Source of the DNA: Chloroflexota bacterium
Lineage (GTDB): Bacteria > Chloroflexota > Anaerolineae > Aggregatilineales > Ch27
Direction: 5' to 3'
DNA: 64,000 bases
Assembly: GCA_019873685.1 (NCBI GenBank)
Contig: JAIOAT010000007.1
Span: 1-64,000, forward strand
Below, in pieces: positions 26,421 through 36,897 of this stretch (positions within the stretch are counted from its first letter, which is position 1; each line of letters opens with the position of its first letter). Below the pieces are notes generated by a model. That model worked only from the letters and a program-made list of their open reading frames with translations. It ran no database searches and was not told the origin of the DNA. The position numbers and the translations under genes were made by a program.

Positions 26421-27368
26421 TCAGACCTTGTACTCGGAGCGCGGATCGAGCGCGTCGCGCAGGCCATCCCCCACGAAGTTGATGCTCATCACCGTCAGGA
26501 TGATCAGCAGCCCCGGGTAGAACCACAGCCATGGCGCTTGCTCCAGGTAGTCGTACGCCCCGTCCAGCATACTGCCCCAGGTGGCCGTCGGTGGGCGCAC
26601 CCCCAGGCCCAGAAAGCTGATGTACGCCTCCGACAGAATAGCTGTCGCCACGCCCAGCGTCGCTGCCACAATCACCGAGGCCATCGTGTTCGGCAGAATA
26701 TGGGAGAAGATGATCCGCCGGTCAGGGATGCCCAGCGCCCGCGCCGCCAGCACGAAGTCCGACTCCTTGAGCGACAGGAAACTGGAACGGACAATCCGCG
26801 CCAGGTAGGTCCAGCCGGTCAGGCCGATGATCAGGATGATCACCACCACACTGCCGCTGAAAGTCCGCCCGAAAAGCATGATGTCCGGAATCTTGCCGCT
26901 GAGGAACTTGGCCATCACCAGCAGTAGCAACAGCGAAGGGATGCTCATCAGCGCTTCGGTGAAGCGCATCAGCAGGCTGTCCACCATCCCGCCATAGTAG
27001 CCGGAGACCGCCCCGATGAGCGTGCCCAGCGTGACCTCGACCAGCACGGCAAACAGGCCAATGATCAGCGAGATTTGCCCGCCGTAGACCGTCCGCGCCA
27101 GAATGTCCCGCCCGACGGTATCCGTGCCAAACGGATGTTGCGCTGAAGGCGGCTGTAGCCGGATGGAGGTATCGTTGTAGTTAGCGTAGGCTTCGGAAAA
27201 CACCAGCGAGCCGATCCCGATGTACAGCACAATGGCCAGCAGGATGGCCAGCCCGACCATGGCCATGCGATGCCGGCGAAAGCGGCGCACCGTCAGTTGC
27301 AGGAGTGAGCGAGGCGGGTAAGTCTCTTCAGCCAGTTGAACCGGTTGCGAAGTTGCGTCAAGTGTCAT
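26421..27368 (-). CDS. ABC transporter permease, DppC/OppC-like
   Basis: HPFGTDTVGRDILARTVYGGQISLIIGL; EAYISFLGLGVRPPTATWGSML. Confidence 0.93.
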   Translation of the reverse strand: MTLDATSQPVQLAEETYPPRSLLQLTVRRFRRHRMAMVGLAILLAIVLYIGIGSLVFSEAYANYNDTSIRLQPPSAQHPFGTDTVGRDILARTVYGGQISLIIGLFAVLVEVTLGTLIGAVSGYYGGMVDSLLMRFTEALMSIPSLLLLLVMAKFLSGKIPDIMLFGRTFSGSVVVIILIIGLTGWTYLARIVRSSFLSLKESDFVLAARALGIPDRRIIFSHILPNTMASVIVAATLGVATAILSEAYISFLGLGVRPPTATWGSMLDGAYDYLEQAPWLWFYPGLLIILTVMSINFVGDGLRDALDPRSEYKV

Positions 27369-27381
27369 GGCTGTTCCCCCC

Positions 27382-28413
27382 TCAGGCGTACCGGATGCGC
27401 GGATCGAGCCACGTGTAGACCAGGTCGGTCAACAACTGAAAGACCACGACCGCGACCGAAATCAGCATCAAGAGGGCCATCAGCACCGGGAAGTCGGTGC
27501 GCGTCAGGTGATCCAGGAAGAGCCGTCCCATCCCCGGCCAGGCGAAGATGCGCTCGGTGACCACCGCGCCGGCCAGCAGGAACGGCAGGTCCATACCGAT
27601 GATCGTCACCAGGGGCAACGCCGCATTCTTGAAGGCGTGAACGAACAGGACCGCCCGCTCCCGCAAGCCTTTGGCCCGCGCCGTGCGGATGTAATCGGAG
27701 TTGATCACTTCCAGCATGTTGGAGCGGATGTAACGGCTGTAGCGGGCGATATCGATCAGGGCGATGCTCATCGCTGGCAGGATCAGGTGCCATACCACCT
27801 GGGAGAGCGTTTTGCCCTCAATCGGATCGTACATACCGACGGTCGGCAGGTGCGGCAATCCCCAGGCCTTGAAACGCACCGCAAAGATGTACATCAGGCC
27901 CAGGGCAATCCAGAAGATCGGCATCGAGAAGGTAATGAAGGACACTGCTGTCAGGACATTGTCCATAACCGAGTACTGGCGCAGTGCGGAATACACCCCG
28001 ATGAACAGGGAAAAGACGATGATCAACACCTCGGCAGTGATCATCAGGGTCAACGTATTCGGGATGCGCTCGACAACGACATCCATGGCCGGCTGCCGCG
28101 TCACCAGCGAGTTGCCAAAGTCCCCGCGCAACACGCCTCTGCGCTGGCCATAGCGATCACTCACGCCATCGCCATCCGAATCGACCATGACCCAATCGTT
28201 GCCGACCAGCCAGTAGACGTACTGCACCATGATCGGCTGGTCCAGCCCCCACTCCCGGCGCAGACGCTCTTTATCCTCGGAACGCGGCGGGGTGCGTCCG
28301 CCCAGGGTCGCCACCGGGTCGCCCGATGCCTGCATGAGCACAAACAGAATGACGCTGATGATCAACAGTTGCGGGATAGCCTGTAACAGGCGGCGGATGA
28401 TGTAGCGCCCCAT
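27382..28413 (-). CDS. ABC transporter permease, DppB/OppB-like
   Basis: MGRYIIRRLLQAIPQLLIISVILFVLM; IRSNMLEVINSDYIRTARAKGLRERAVLFVHAFKNAALPLVTIIG. Confidence 0.93.
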   Translation of the reverse strand: MGRYIIRRLLQAIPQLLIISVILFVLMQASGDPVATLGGRTPPRSEDKERLRREWGLDQPIMVQYVYWLVGNDWVMVDSDGDGVSDRYGQRRGVLRGDFGNSLVTRQPAMDVVVERIPNTLTLMITAEVLIIVFSLFIGVYSALRQYSVMDNVLTAVSFITFSMPIFWIALGLMYIFAVRFKAWGLPHLPTVGMYDPIEGKTLSQVVWHLILPAMSIALIDIARYSRYIRSNMLEVINSDYIRTARAKGLRERAVLFVHAFKNAALPLVTIIGMDLPFLLAGAVVTERIFAWPGMGRLFLDHLTRTDFPVLMALLMLISVAVVVFQLLTDLVYTWLDPRIRYA

Positions 28414-28478
28414 CGGCTCTCGTGTTCTCCAACCCTTTACTCAGTCACACATGCGCAGTCGTGCCAGGTCAAAACGAA

Positions 28479-28504
28479 GGCGGGGTGTGGCTCGACACCC
28501 CGCC
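28479..28504 (-). terminator. terminator/attenuator hairpin downstream of substrate-binding protein gene
   Basis: - strand GGCGGGGTGT-CGAGCC-ACACCCCGCC followed by TTCGTTTT. Confidence 0.65.
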
Positions 28505-28525
28505 CAACGATTTTCCCCGGGTGTA

Positions 28526-30163
28526 TTACCCGGCAATGTCCCAGGCGTAGGCGTTCCAGAATGGTGTCACGCCGTTGACGGCGACATTCTGCATCCGGGT
28601 GCTGACCGGATAGTTGTCCGGGTCCGTCCACATGCCCATCCAGGGCAGGTCCCGGGCCAGGATCTCCGTAATCTGGTGCCAGATCGCCACGCGAGCGTCA
28701 TAGTCCGTAGTGCGGCTTTGCTGCAGGAACAGCGCGTCCAGTTCCTCATTGCAGTAGTAGTTCCAGTTGTTGCCTTCCGGCTTTTCCGGGCTGGGAATCT
28801 CGCTGCAGAGGAAGGTCTCGCTATCCGGATCCGGGTAGCCATCCGGGCTGGAAGACCACTGGCCGATATCGTACTGACCGGTCGCGATCGGCCCGCCGGA
28901 GCCATAGCTGTTCCAGAAGATGTCGTAGGATGGGTTGTCCAGGATCAGGCCGACCCCGATTTCAGCAAAGGCCTGCTGGACGACCACCTGGGTATCCATA
29001 CGCACCTGGCGCGGAGGCGTCAGATAACGCAGCACCAGCTCGACACCATCCTTGTCACGCGTGCCATCGCCGTTGCTGTCCACCCAGCCGGCCTCGTCAA
29101 GCATAGCCGCCGCCGCTGCCGGATCATACGGATCGGGCGCGATATTCGGACTCTGGTAGGGCGACCCTTCCCAGTAGCTGGCCGGGATATAGAAGTACCC
29201 CAGCAGCAGGTCTTCGTTGATCCGCTCACGCGGCACGGCCATGGCCAGCGCATGGCGAACATTGACGTCCTTCAGCGCCGGGTGGCCATCCGGACCCATG
29301 TTGAAGAACCAGCCCTCATTGTAGCCAGAGGGCACCCACTGGACCTTCACCTTGCCGGTCGCTTCCACCTGAACCACATCAGAGGGCGCCAGGAAGTAGG
29401 CGATATCACCATCGCCAGCCATCAGGGCTGCCGTCTGCGCCGCATCGTCCGGCACAAAGCGGACAAAGACGCCATCCAGCTTGGCTTTTTCGCCAAAGAA
29501 GTTCTCATTGCGGACAAACAGGATATGGCTGCCCGTCTCCCACTCCTGGAAGACAAACGGCCCACTGGAGACGGTCGGGGCGCGGTTCCAGGCGGCGTTG
29601 TCCAGCGTTCCCTCCGACTCAAACACCGGGCGCAGGACGTGCTCAGGCAGCACCCAGCGGAAGATTCGGGTCAGCCAGGGGGCGAAAGGCTCCACGAAAT
29701 TAATCACCACGGTGGTGGGATCGGGAGCCTCCACACTGGCAATCACATCCGGGGTATACGGATAGCGGCTGAGCGGCGTATTGGCGGCGCTGGTGACCAT
29801 CTCATAGGTGAACACGAAATCCGCCGAGGTGATCGGCTCGCCATCCGACCACTTGATGTCATCCCGCAGCTTGAGGGTGATCGTCTTGCCGTCCGCGCTG
29901 ATGCCGCCATTGTCCATGCTGGGGATTTCGGTCACCAGCACCGGGACGGGGTTCAGTTCCTCATCGAAGTGCCACGCCCCGTACAGGTAAAAATCGCGGG
30001 TGATCGCGGCAAACGACATAGTCGTATACATCGGGTTGAGGCTGTCAAGTTCCTGCGTAAAGATGACCGTCGCGATCTTGCGATCCTGAGCGGCGGCGGT
30101 GCCAAACGAGGCGACAACCAGCGTCAGCGTCAATAACACAAGAGCCAGACGTCTCAGTTTCAT
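28526..30163 (-). CDS. ABC transporter substrate-binding protein, family 5 (peptide/nickel type)
   Basis: Signal peptide; GKTITLKLRDDIKWSDGEPITSADFVFTYEMV; VRHALAMAVPRERI. Confidence 0.93.
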   Translation of the reverse strand: MKLRRLALVLLTLTLVVASFGTAAAQDRKIATVIFTQELDSLNPMYTTMSFAAITRDFYLYGAWHFDEELNPVPVLVTEIPSMDNGGISADGKTITLKLRDDIKWSDGEPITSADFVFTYEMVTSAANTPLSRYPYTPDVIASVEAPDPTTVVINFVEPFAPWLTRIFRWVLPEHVLRPVFESEGTLDNAAWNRAPTVSSGPFVFQEWETGSHILFVRNENFFGEKAKLDGVFVRFVPDDAAQTAALMAGDGDIAYFLAPSDVVQVEATGKVKVQWVPSGYNEGWFFNMGPDGHPALKDVNVRHALAMAVPRERINEDLLLGYFYIPASYWEGSPYQSPNIAPDPYDPAAAAAMLDEAGWVDSNGDGTRDKDGVELVLRYLTPPRQVRMDTQVVVQQAFAEIGVGLILDNPSYDIFWNSYGSGGPIATGQYDIGQWSSSPDGYPDPDSETFLCSEIPSPEKPEGNNWNYYCNEELDALFLQQSRTTDYDARVAIWHQITEILARDLPWMGMWTDPDNYPVSTRMQNVAVNGVTPFWNAYAWDIAG

Positions 30164-30285
30164 CTATTCTCCTCCTGGGACAACAAGACATGAAACAGGC
30201 AACCTGAGGCTACGGCTGGACGTGAGCCGCCCGCCGCACTAGAATCATACAGACATGGGGCCGGGAAAGTCAAATGAATCAGCCG

Positions 30286-30314
30286 TTGAATTTCCTGCCA
30301 GCGTATGCTAAAAT
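30286..30314 (+). promoter_or_regulatory. sigma70-like promoter for rplS
   Basis: TTGAAT (30286-30291), 17-nt spacer, TAAAAT (30309-30314). Confidence 0.55.
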
Positions 30315-30399
30315 GCCCCCGCGCGCGATCGGAACGGGGTCGTCGCGCTTTCTGTTGAACATCAGGATGGTCAGCTATAGGCCAGAAGGGCACTTACTC

Positions 30400-30741
30400 A
30401 TGAGCGATTTGGTTAAGGCCTTGGAAGCCCCGGCGCCAACGCATCCGCAGATCAAACCGGGCGACACCGTGAAGGTCCATGTGCGCATCGTGGAAGGCAA
30501 CCGCGAGCGTATCCAGGTCTTTCAGGGTCTGGTGATCCGCGTCCGGCGGGGCGGCAACAACGAGAACTTCACCGTCCGCCGCGTCGCCAGCCACGGCATC
30601 GGCGTAGAGCGTACCTTCCTCCTGCGCAGCCCGCGCGTGGAACAGATCGAAGTCCTGCGCCGCGCCAAGGTGCGCCGCGCCAACCTGTACTATATGCGCG
30701 GTCGTCGCGGTAAGGCAGCCCGGCTCAAGGAACAGCGCTAG
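30400..30741 (+). CDS. rplS: 50S ribosomal protein L19
   Basis: [60 protein letters not shown]. Confidence 0.97.
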   Translation: MSDLVKALEAPAPTHPQIKPGDTVKVHVRIVEGNRERIQVFQGLVIRVRRGGNNENFTVRRVASHGIGVERTFLLRSPRVEQIEVLRRAKVRRANLYYMRGRRGKAARLKEQR

Positions 30742-30751
30742 TTCCCGGGCC

Positions 30752-31549
30752 ATGCAACCGCCTCCGGCGCCCCTGATCGGCGTACTCGCCGATCACAAGC
30801 ATCTGCGGCCTGCACACGGGGCCGGGCGCGCCCGCACGTTTGTCGGCGCCTACGATTCCTACCTGCACTGCCTGGCGCTGGCTGGCGCGCTCCCCGTGGT
30901 AGTGCCGCTCAAACTCTCCCCGGTTGCCCTCCGGGGTCTTTTTGATCGGCTGGATGGTATTCTGCTCGCTGGCGGCGGAGATGTCGACCCCGTCTTTTAC
31001 GGGGAAAAACCCCTCAACGACACCGTGCGCGAGATCAACCCCCTGCGCGACTCCGCCGAGATTCGTGTCGCCCGCTGGGCCGCCGCCGAAGACGTCCCCC
31101 TGCTGGGCATCTGCCGCGGCCACCAGGTGACCAATGTGGCTCTGGGCGGCGATCTGGTCATGGACATTCCCACCCAGCTGCCTGAGGCGCTGCGCCACAC
31201 GACGCCGGCTGATCTGCCGCTTAACCATCCAGCCCATCCGGTCGCCATCGCGCCGGGGACGCGCCTAGCCGCCATCCTGCAGACCGATAGCGTTATCACC
31301 AATAGTCGCCATCATCAGGCCGTCCGCCATCTGGGCGACGGCCTGGTTGCCGCCGCGCATTCGCCCGACGGCATTGTTGAGGCGCTGGAGAAGCCGGAAG
31401 CGCGTTTCTTCCTGACCGTGCAGTGGCACCCGGAAAATCTGTGCCGCGCCAGCAGCGAGACCACAGATATGACGCCACTCTTCCGCGCCTTTGTGGAAGC
31501 CGCGGCGAGCTTCCAGCAGGATCGGCATTACCCGGTGCGTAGCGGGTAA
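30752..31549 (+). CDS. gamma-glutamyl-gamma-aminobutyrate hydrolase family (class I GATase, peptidase C26)
   Basis: LLAGGGDVDPVFYGE; VPLLGICRGHQVTNVALGG (nucleophile Cys); VQWHPE. Confidence 0.9.
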   Translation: MQPPPAPLIGVLADHKHLRPAHGAGRARTFVGAYDSYLHCLALAGALPVVVPLKLSPVALRGLFDRLDGILLAGGGDVDPVFYGEKPLNDTVREINPLRDSAEIRVARWAAAEDVPLLGICRGHQVTNVALGGDLVMDIPTQLPEALRHTTPADLPLNHPAHPVAIAPGTRLAAILQTDSVITNSRHHQAVRHLGDGLVAAAHSPDGIVEALEKPEARFFLTVQWHPENLCRASSETTDMTPLFRAFVEAAASFQQDRHYPVRSG

Positions 31550-31568
31550 CGTTTCCGGGCAGGTTCGC

Positions 31569-32399
31569 ATGAGCACAGGCCCCAGCAGTCCCATCGGCAT
31601 CCTCGATTCCGGCGTTGGCGGGTTATCCATTCTGCGCGCTCTGCGCCGGGAACTGCCCGCCGAGTCGCTGATCTACGTCGCCGACCAGGCTCACCTGCCC
31701 TATGGCCCGCGCCCGCTGGCGGAGATTCGCACCTTTGTGCAGCACATCACCACCTTCCTGCTGGCCCACAACGCCAAACTGATCGTCGTGGCCTGCAACG
31801 CCGCCAGCGCCGCTGGTCTGCACGATCTGCGGGCCATGTTCCCGGATGTGCCTTTTGTAGGGATGGAACCGGCGGTCAAACCGGCGGCGGCAGCCACGCA
31901 CAGCGGCGTCATCGGCGTACTGACCACCGCTGCCACCGCCAACGGCACGCTATACGCCAGCGTGCGGGAACGCTTCGCCGCCAACGTGCAGGTGGAGACG
32001 GTAATCTGCCCTGAACTGGTGGAAGCGGTGGAAGCTAACGCCACGTCCCCGGCGGCATTGCAGCCGCTGTTTGAGCGTGTTCTGGCCCCTGCCCTGGCCC
32101 GGGGCATCGATCAGCTGGTGCTGGCCTGCACGCACTTCCCGTTTGCCGTGGAGGCGTTGCAGGCGTTTGTCGGGCCGCAGGTAGCCATCATCGATCCCAG
32201 CCCGGCGGTAGCTCGCCAGGCGCGCCGCGTGCTGGCCGATCGGCAGCTGCTCGCCACAGAAGCCAGCCAACCCACCCTGCGCTACTACACTACCGGCGAT
32301 GCCCGCCGCTTTAGCACGCTGGCGTCCAACCTGCTGGGCGAGCCTGTCCAGGCGCAGGCGTTGCGCTGGGCCGGGGAGCAACTGCTTGCGGGTGACTGA
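31569..32399 (+). CDS. murI: glutamate racemase
   Basis: PIGILDSGVGGLSILRAL; LPYGPRP; VVACNAASAAGL; LACTHFPF. Confidence 0.95.
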   Translation: MSTGPSSPIGILDSGVGGLSILRALRRELPAESLIYVADQAHLPYGPRPLAEIRTFVQHITTFLLAHNAKLIVVACNAASAAGLHDLRAMFPDVPFVGMEPAVKPAAAATHSGVIGVLTTAATANGTLYASVRERFAANVQVETVICPELVEAVEANATSPAALQPLFERVLAPALARGIDQLVLACTHFPFAVEALQAFVGPQVAIIDPSPAVARQARRVLADRQLLATEASQPTLRYYTTGDARRFSTLASNLLGEPVQAQALRWAGEQLLAGD

Positions 32400-32411
32400 G
32401 GAAACGCTGCC

Positions 32412-33788
32412 CTACTTGAGAATGTAGTACGTGCCCTTCTTGGAGCCGATCTTGAGCAGCAGACCGCGGTCGACCAGGTCTGCCAGGTCCAGGCGGATTG
32501 TTTCCGGCGAAACATCCGGGCTGAGCGTGCGATACTCGCGGTTGGTGATCGAGCCGTGATCGCGGACGTACTGCATCGCCCGCGCCTGGCGGCTATTGAG
32601 CACCGCCCCATCGGCATAGACGGGCAACCGTTCGCGAGCGTTGTAGAGCGTCACCGTGAAGGAATAGGGCTTGGCGTCGAAGGTCGGCTGTTTGTGGCCG
32701 GACTGCAGCATCTCCTCGATCATGCGGTCGATGCCCAGCCCAAGCTCCTCGATATAGCCCCAGTGAAACAGCGAGCCGACGATGCGCGGATTGCGGCTAA
32801 AATGCTCGTCCACGATGTTATCCACCGTGATGAAGCCGGGCAACCCACCGGGCGAGCTGACCTCCAGCCGGTCGCGGTACATGCGGACTTCGATGCGCCG
32901 CCCACGCAGCCGGTAATCGCGGTGGCAAACGGCGTTGACCAGCGCCTCGCGCACGGCAAAGGCGGGATACTCATAGGTCTCCTCGCGCTCCAGCCCGCGC
33001 ACCACCGCGCTCACGGCCATCTCCCCCCAGGTTAACTCCCAGACATTTTCCACCATGCGGGCCAGCGGGCCGGTGATCTCCTCACGGCGGGCGTAACCGG
33101 CCATGCCATCCTCGCCGCGTGGCTCCGTCCCGGTGAACTTGACAAAGACAATGCCACTCTGGGGTAGCCACTGCTGGGGATACTTGCTGAACAGCAGAAT
33201 CCCGGCAACTGTTGGCCTGTCGTCTTCGGTCAGCGCGCCGATCTCCCGCAACAGTTCCTTCTCGTCGCCGGTAAAGACGCGCCGCAGGCGCTCCTCCCGC
33301 TTGGCGAAGTATTCGTCCAGGATGTTGCGGTCGAAATCCTCAATGGACGCGCCGGGCACGACCTCCGCCTCAAAGTCGCCCGTGCTCTTGGTGCTGGCCA
33401 GGCGGCGGATCTCCTCGCCGCCCAGGGGGCGATTCTCCTTGCCGGAACGCACCAGCACGCGCCCATCTTCCAGCGCATGCAGCTCCATGCTGCGCGGCAC
33501 GCGGATGGCGACTACCGTGCCCTGCTCCGTCTCAAATTGCTCCCAGTTGCCAATCACCACCGGCGGACGGCATCGCTGCTCGGCCTCGCGCAGGATGGCT
33601 TCCAGGTCCTCGCTGTAGGCATGGCCGACAAACTCACCGGAAGCGTCCAGGCCGATCACCACCATCCCGCCATCCGTGTTGGCAAAGGCGACCAGCGCCT
33701 CAGCCAGCGCGTCAGCGGACGGCTCGGAGAGCAGTTCCAGCCGGGAGCTTGGCCCATTCTTGAGTGCAGTCAGATCCAGCATACCCAT
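32412..33788 (-). CDS. AlbA_2 (Schlafen-like) domain putative transcriptional regulator / RecG-like C-terminal helper (COG2865-type)
   Basis: LVAFANTDGGMVVIGLDASGEFVG; AVREALVNAVCHRDY; HFSRNPRIVGSLFHWGYIEELGLGIDRMIEEM; C-terminal wHTH. Confidence 0.85.
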   Translation of the reverse strand: MGMLDLTALKNGPSSRLELLSEPSADALAEALVAFANTDGGMVVIGLDASGEFVGHAYSEDLEAILREAEQRCRPPVVIGNWEQFETEQGTVVAIRVPRSMELHALEDGRVLVRSGKENRPLGGEEIRRLASTKSTGDFEAEVVPGASIEDFDRNILDEYFAKREERLRRVFTGDEKELLREIGALTEDDRPTVAGILLFSKYPQQWLPQSGIVFVKFTGTEPRGEDGMAGYARREEITGPLARMVENVWELTWGEMAVSAVVRGLEREETYEYPAFAVREALVNAVCHRDYRLRGRRIEVRMYRDRLEVSSPGGLPGFITVDNIVDEHFSRNPRIVGSLFHWGYIEELGLGIDRMIEEMLQSGHKQPTFDAKPYSFTVTLYNARERLPVYADGAVLNSRQARAMQYVRDHGSITNREYRTLSPDVSPETIRLDLADLVDRGLLLKIGSKKGTYYILK

Positions 33789-33881
33789 CAGTGTAATCAC
33801 CGCGAACAGCAGACGCCAGTGCGCTAACGGGAGGGCACGACTACCCACCCTGCTGTGTTCAGGCAGCGCCCACGGCAGCGG

Positions 33882-36440
33882 TTACTCGCTCCACAGTTCA
33901 GCGGAGTCATCCCCCTCAATGTCAGCTTCGCCCGATTCATCCCGTTCGTCAAGCGTTGCAGGCAGCGAATCCGACAGCCGGTTTTCAGCATCGCGCTTGG
34001 TCTGACGACGCTTTTCCACGATGGCAATGGATGCCACGGTATCGCCATCACGCAGGTCCATCAGGTGCACGCCCTGGGTCATCCGCCCGGTGCGGCGGAT
34101 CGAATCCAGCGAGGCGCGCAGAGTCATCCCGCCGGTCGTGATCAGGGCGATATCGTCCTCGGCGTTGATTGCCCGCGCGTCAACGATCGGGCCAGTCCGG
34201 TTATTGCGGGCCAGCGTCCGCACGCCATAGCCAAAGCGCCCCTGCGGGTGATACTCGTCCAGCGCCGTGCGTTTGCCAAACGCCTGCTGCGTCACGATCA
34301 GCAGGTCGGAATCGCCCGGTTCGATCACGTCCATGCCAGCGACTCGATCTCCCTCGCGCAACCGGATGCCGTTGACGCCGCTGGCCGGGCGCCCCATCAC
34401 CCGTACCTCGCGCTCCGGGAAGCGAATGGCCATGCCATCTTCGGTCACGATGATCACGTCCTGGTCGCCCGTGCTCATCCGCACCCAGCCCAGCGTATCA
34501 TCGCCGATCAGCGACATGGCGATCAGGCCATTGGAGCGCACCGCAGCGAAGTCCTGCAGGCGCACACGCTTGACACGACCATAGCGTGTGCACATGGTGA
34601 AATAGCCGCGTTCTTCAAATGATGGCACGGCAGCCATCGCCGTGATCCGTTCGCCCGGCTCCAGGCTCAGGACCGCCTGAAGCAGCGTCCCCCGACCGGC
34701 GCGGTCAGTCCCCGGAATCTCATAGGCTTTCTCGGAGTACACCTTGCCGCGATCGGTGAAGAACAGGATGTTGTCCAGGCTCCCCGCTGCCAGCAGATGC
34801 ACCAGCACGTCTTCCTCGCGCGTGGCCATGCCGCTGGCGCCCTTGCCGCCGCGTGTCTGGCGGCGGTAGGCCGCCGCTGGAACCCGCTTGATGTAGCCAT
34901 GATGCGTAAGGCTGATCAGCACCTCCTCGTCCGCGATCAGGTCGGATTCCTCAAAATCGGTGCCGATCCCGTGGACGATATGCGTGCGGCGGTCATCGCC
35001 ATATTTCTCGGCCAGGGCGATCACATCTTCTTTGATCAGCCCCAGTATCTTGCGCGGATTCTGCAGCAGGTCTTCCAGGTACGTAATGCGCTCGCGGACC
35101 TGCCGGTATTCATCCTCGATCTTCTGGCGCTCCAGCGCGGCCAGCCGGCGGAGCTGCATATCCAGGATGGCCCGGCTCTGCGCTTCGGTCAGGCTGAAGC
35201 GGTTCGTCAGCGCCTGCAGGGCAATATCAGCGTCATCGGCCCGCCGGATCGTCTCGATGATGTCATCCAGCGAGGCCAACGCCTTCAGCAGCCCCTCCAG
35301 GATATGCGCCCGCGCCCGTGCCCGTTCCAGCTCGAATTCGGATCGACGCCGGATGACTTCCCGGCGGTGCTCGACGTAGATCTGTAGAGCACGCTTAAGA
35401 TTGATCAGGCGCGGCTCACCATCAACCAGGGCCAGCATCTGCACGCCAAACGTGGATTGCAGCGCGGTGTATTTGTACAGGCGGTTGAGCACCTTGCGCG
35501 GCTGAGCATCGCGGCGTAGCTCGATTACGATACGCAGGCCGCGCCGGTCGGATTCGTCGCGCAGGTCAGTGATCATGTCCAGCCGCCCGGCGCGGGCCAT
35601 CTCCGCGATGCGCTCGATCAACGTTGTCTTGCTGATCTGGTACGGGATTTCCGTGATTACAATGCGGTAGCGCCCGCCACGCATCTCCTCGATGTTAGCA
35701 GCAGCACGCATGATGATCCGGCCCCGCCCGGTGGCGTAAGCCTGTTTGAGGCCCTCGCCCCCGACGATCAGCGCCCCGGTTGGAAAGTCCGGGCCGGGCA
35801 GGAACTGGAGCAATTCATCGACGCTAATGTCTTCATAGTGGTCATAATGATCGATCAGGTAGACGATGGCGGCGGCCAGTTCGCGCAGGTTGTGCGGAGG
35901 GATGTTCGTCGCCATACCTACCGCGATGCCGCTGGCCCCGTTAAGCAGTAGATTCGGGAGCTTGGCCGGCAACACGGTCGGCTCCTGCACCGTCCCGTCG
36001 AAGTTATCAACGAAATCGACGGTGTTCATGTCGATGTCCTGCAGCAGTTCCGCCGCAATCGGCGCCAGCCGCGCCTCGGTATAGCGCATGGCCGCCGGGC
36101 TGTCGCCATCCACGCTGCCGAAATTGCCCTGGCCGTCAACCAGCACGTAACGCATGGAGAAGTCCTGAGCCATGCGGGCCATCGCGTCATAAACAGCAGC
36201 GTCGCCGTGCGGGTGGTACTTGCCCAGCACGTCACCCACGATGCGGGCGCTCTTGCGGTACTTGGCCCCGGGGCCAAGACCCATATCATACATGGCGTAC
36301 AGGATGCGCCGATGCACCGGCTTGAGACCATCGCGGGCATCCGGCAACGCGCGGGCGATGATTACGCTCATCGCGTAATCCAGGTAGCTCCCGCGCATCT
36401 CCTCGTTAATGTTGACAGGCCGAACTGTCCCGATATCCAT
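33882..36440 (-). CDS. gyrA: DNA gyrase subunit A
   Basis: [70 protein letters not shown] (QRRGGKG-like gyrase box). Confidence 0.97.
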   Translation of the reverse strand: MDIGTVRPVNINEEMRGSYLDYAMSVIIARALPDARDGLKPVHRRILYAMYDMGLGPGAKYRKSARIVGDVLGKYHPHGDAAVYDAMARMAQDFSMRYVLVDGQGNFGSVDGDSPAAMRYTEARLAPIAAELLQDIDMNTVDFVDNFDGTVQEPTVLPAKLPNLLLNGASGIAVGMATNIPPHNLRELAAAIVYLIDHYDHYEDISVDELLQFLPGPDFPTGALIVGGEGLKQAYATGRGRIIMRAAANIEEMRGGRYRIVITEIPYQISKTTLIERIAEMARAGRLDMITDLRDESDRRGLRIVIELRRDAQPRKVLNRLYKYTALQSTFGVQMLALVDGEPRLINLKRALQIYVEHRREVIRRRSEFELERARARAHILEGLLKALASLDDIIETIRRADDADIALQALTNRFSLTEAQSRAILDMQLRRLAALERQKIEDEYRQVRERITYLEDLLQNPRKILGLIKEDVIALAEKYGDDRRTHIVHGIGTDFEESDLIADEEVLISLTHHGYIKRVPAAAYRRQTRGGKGASGMATREEDVLVHLLAAGSLDNILFFTDRGKVYSEKAYEIPGTDRAGRGTLLQAVLSLEPGERITAMAAVPSFEERGYFTMCTRYGRVKRVRLQDFAAVRSNGLIAMSLIGDDTLGWVRMSTGDQDVIIVTEDGMAIRFPEREVRVMGRPASGVNGIRLREGDRVAGMDVIEPGDSDLLIVTQQAFGKRTALDEYHPQGRFGYGVRTLARNNRTGPIVDARAINAEDDIALITTGGMTLRASLDSIRRTGRMTQGVHLMDLRDGDTVASIAIVEKRRQTKRDAENRLSDSLPATLDERDESGEADIEGDDSAELWSE

Positions 36441-36775
36441 ACCCTGTGATCCTCAAATCATGGCTCAGGAACTATCCGCAGCGCCGCCGCCGGTCAGCGA
36501 ATAGCCGCTTTCGTACCCGCTCGCCCGCTGCATAGCAGCGACCGCTGCAGGGCAGCCCCGGCTGTGCAGCAAAAATCTGCCTGAAGAACCTGCAACGGCC
36601 TCCAGGCCAGACCGGTTATTGCCGGGAAAAACCAACGCCCTGACCGGCCATCCCCCACCCCTGACAGCAGCTACTGACCAACTCCCGGGCAGGGGAATGC
36701 CTGGCCTCCAGGAACTTCTATTGTACCCCGGCTACGCTGCTGAGTCGAATTCTGCCTATCACACAGGGCGATGGA

Positions 36776-36797
36776 TTACCGCCATATTTGGCGGTAA
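36776..36797. repeat. perfect 9-bp inverted repeat in gyrA/TPR divergent intergenic region
   Basis: TTACCGCCA-TATT-TGGCGGTAA; no T-tract follows. Confidence 0.5.
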
Positions 36798-36897
36798 GAG
36801 CGTCATAGCACCACCATATACAGGGTTCGGAGAGAATTCCTGCAAACTCGCCCAGCGGCGGCTGGCGGGCGGCGCAGCCGGGCGCTACAATTCGCCT

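Noticed and set aside
28451-30136. 561-aa + strand ORF
   Set aside because: Antisense to the ABC substrate-binding protein gene, which has clear family motifs.
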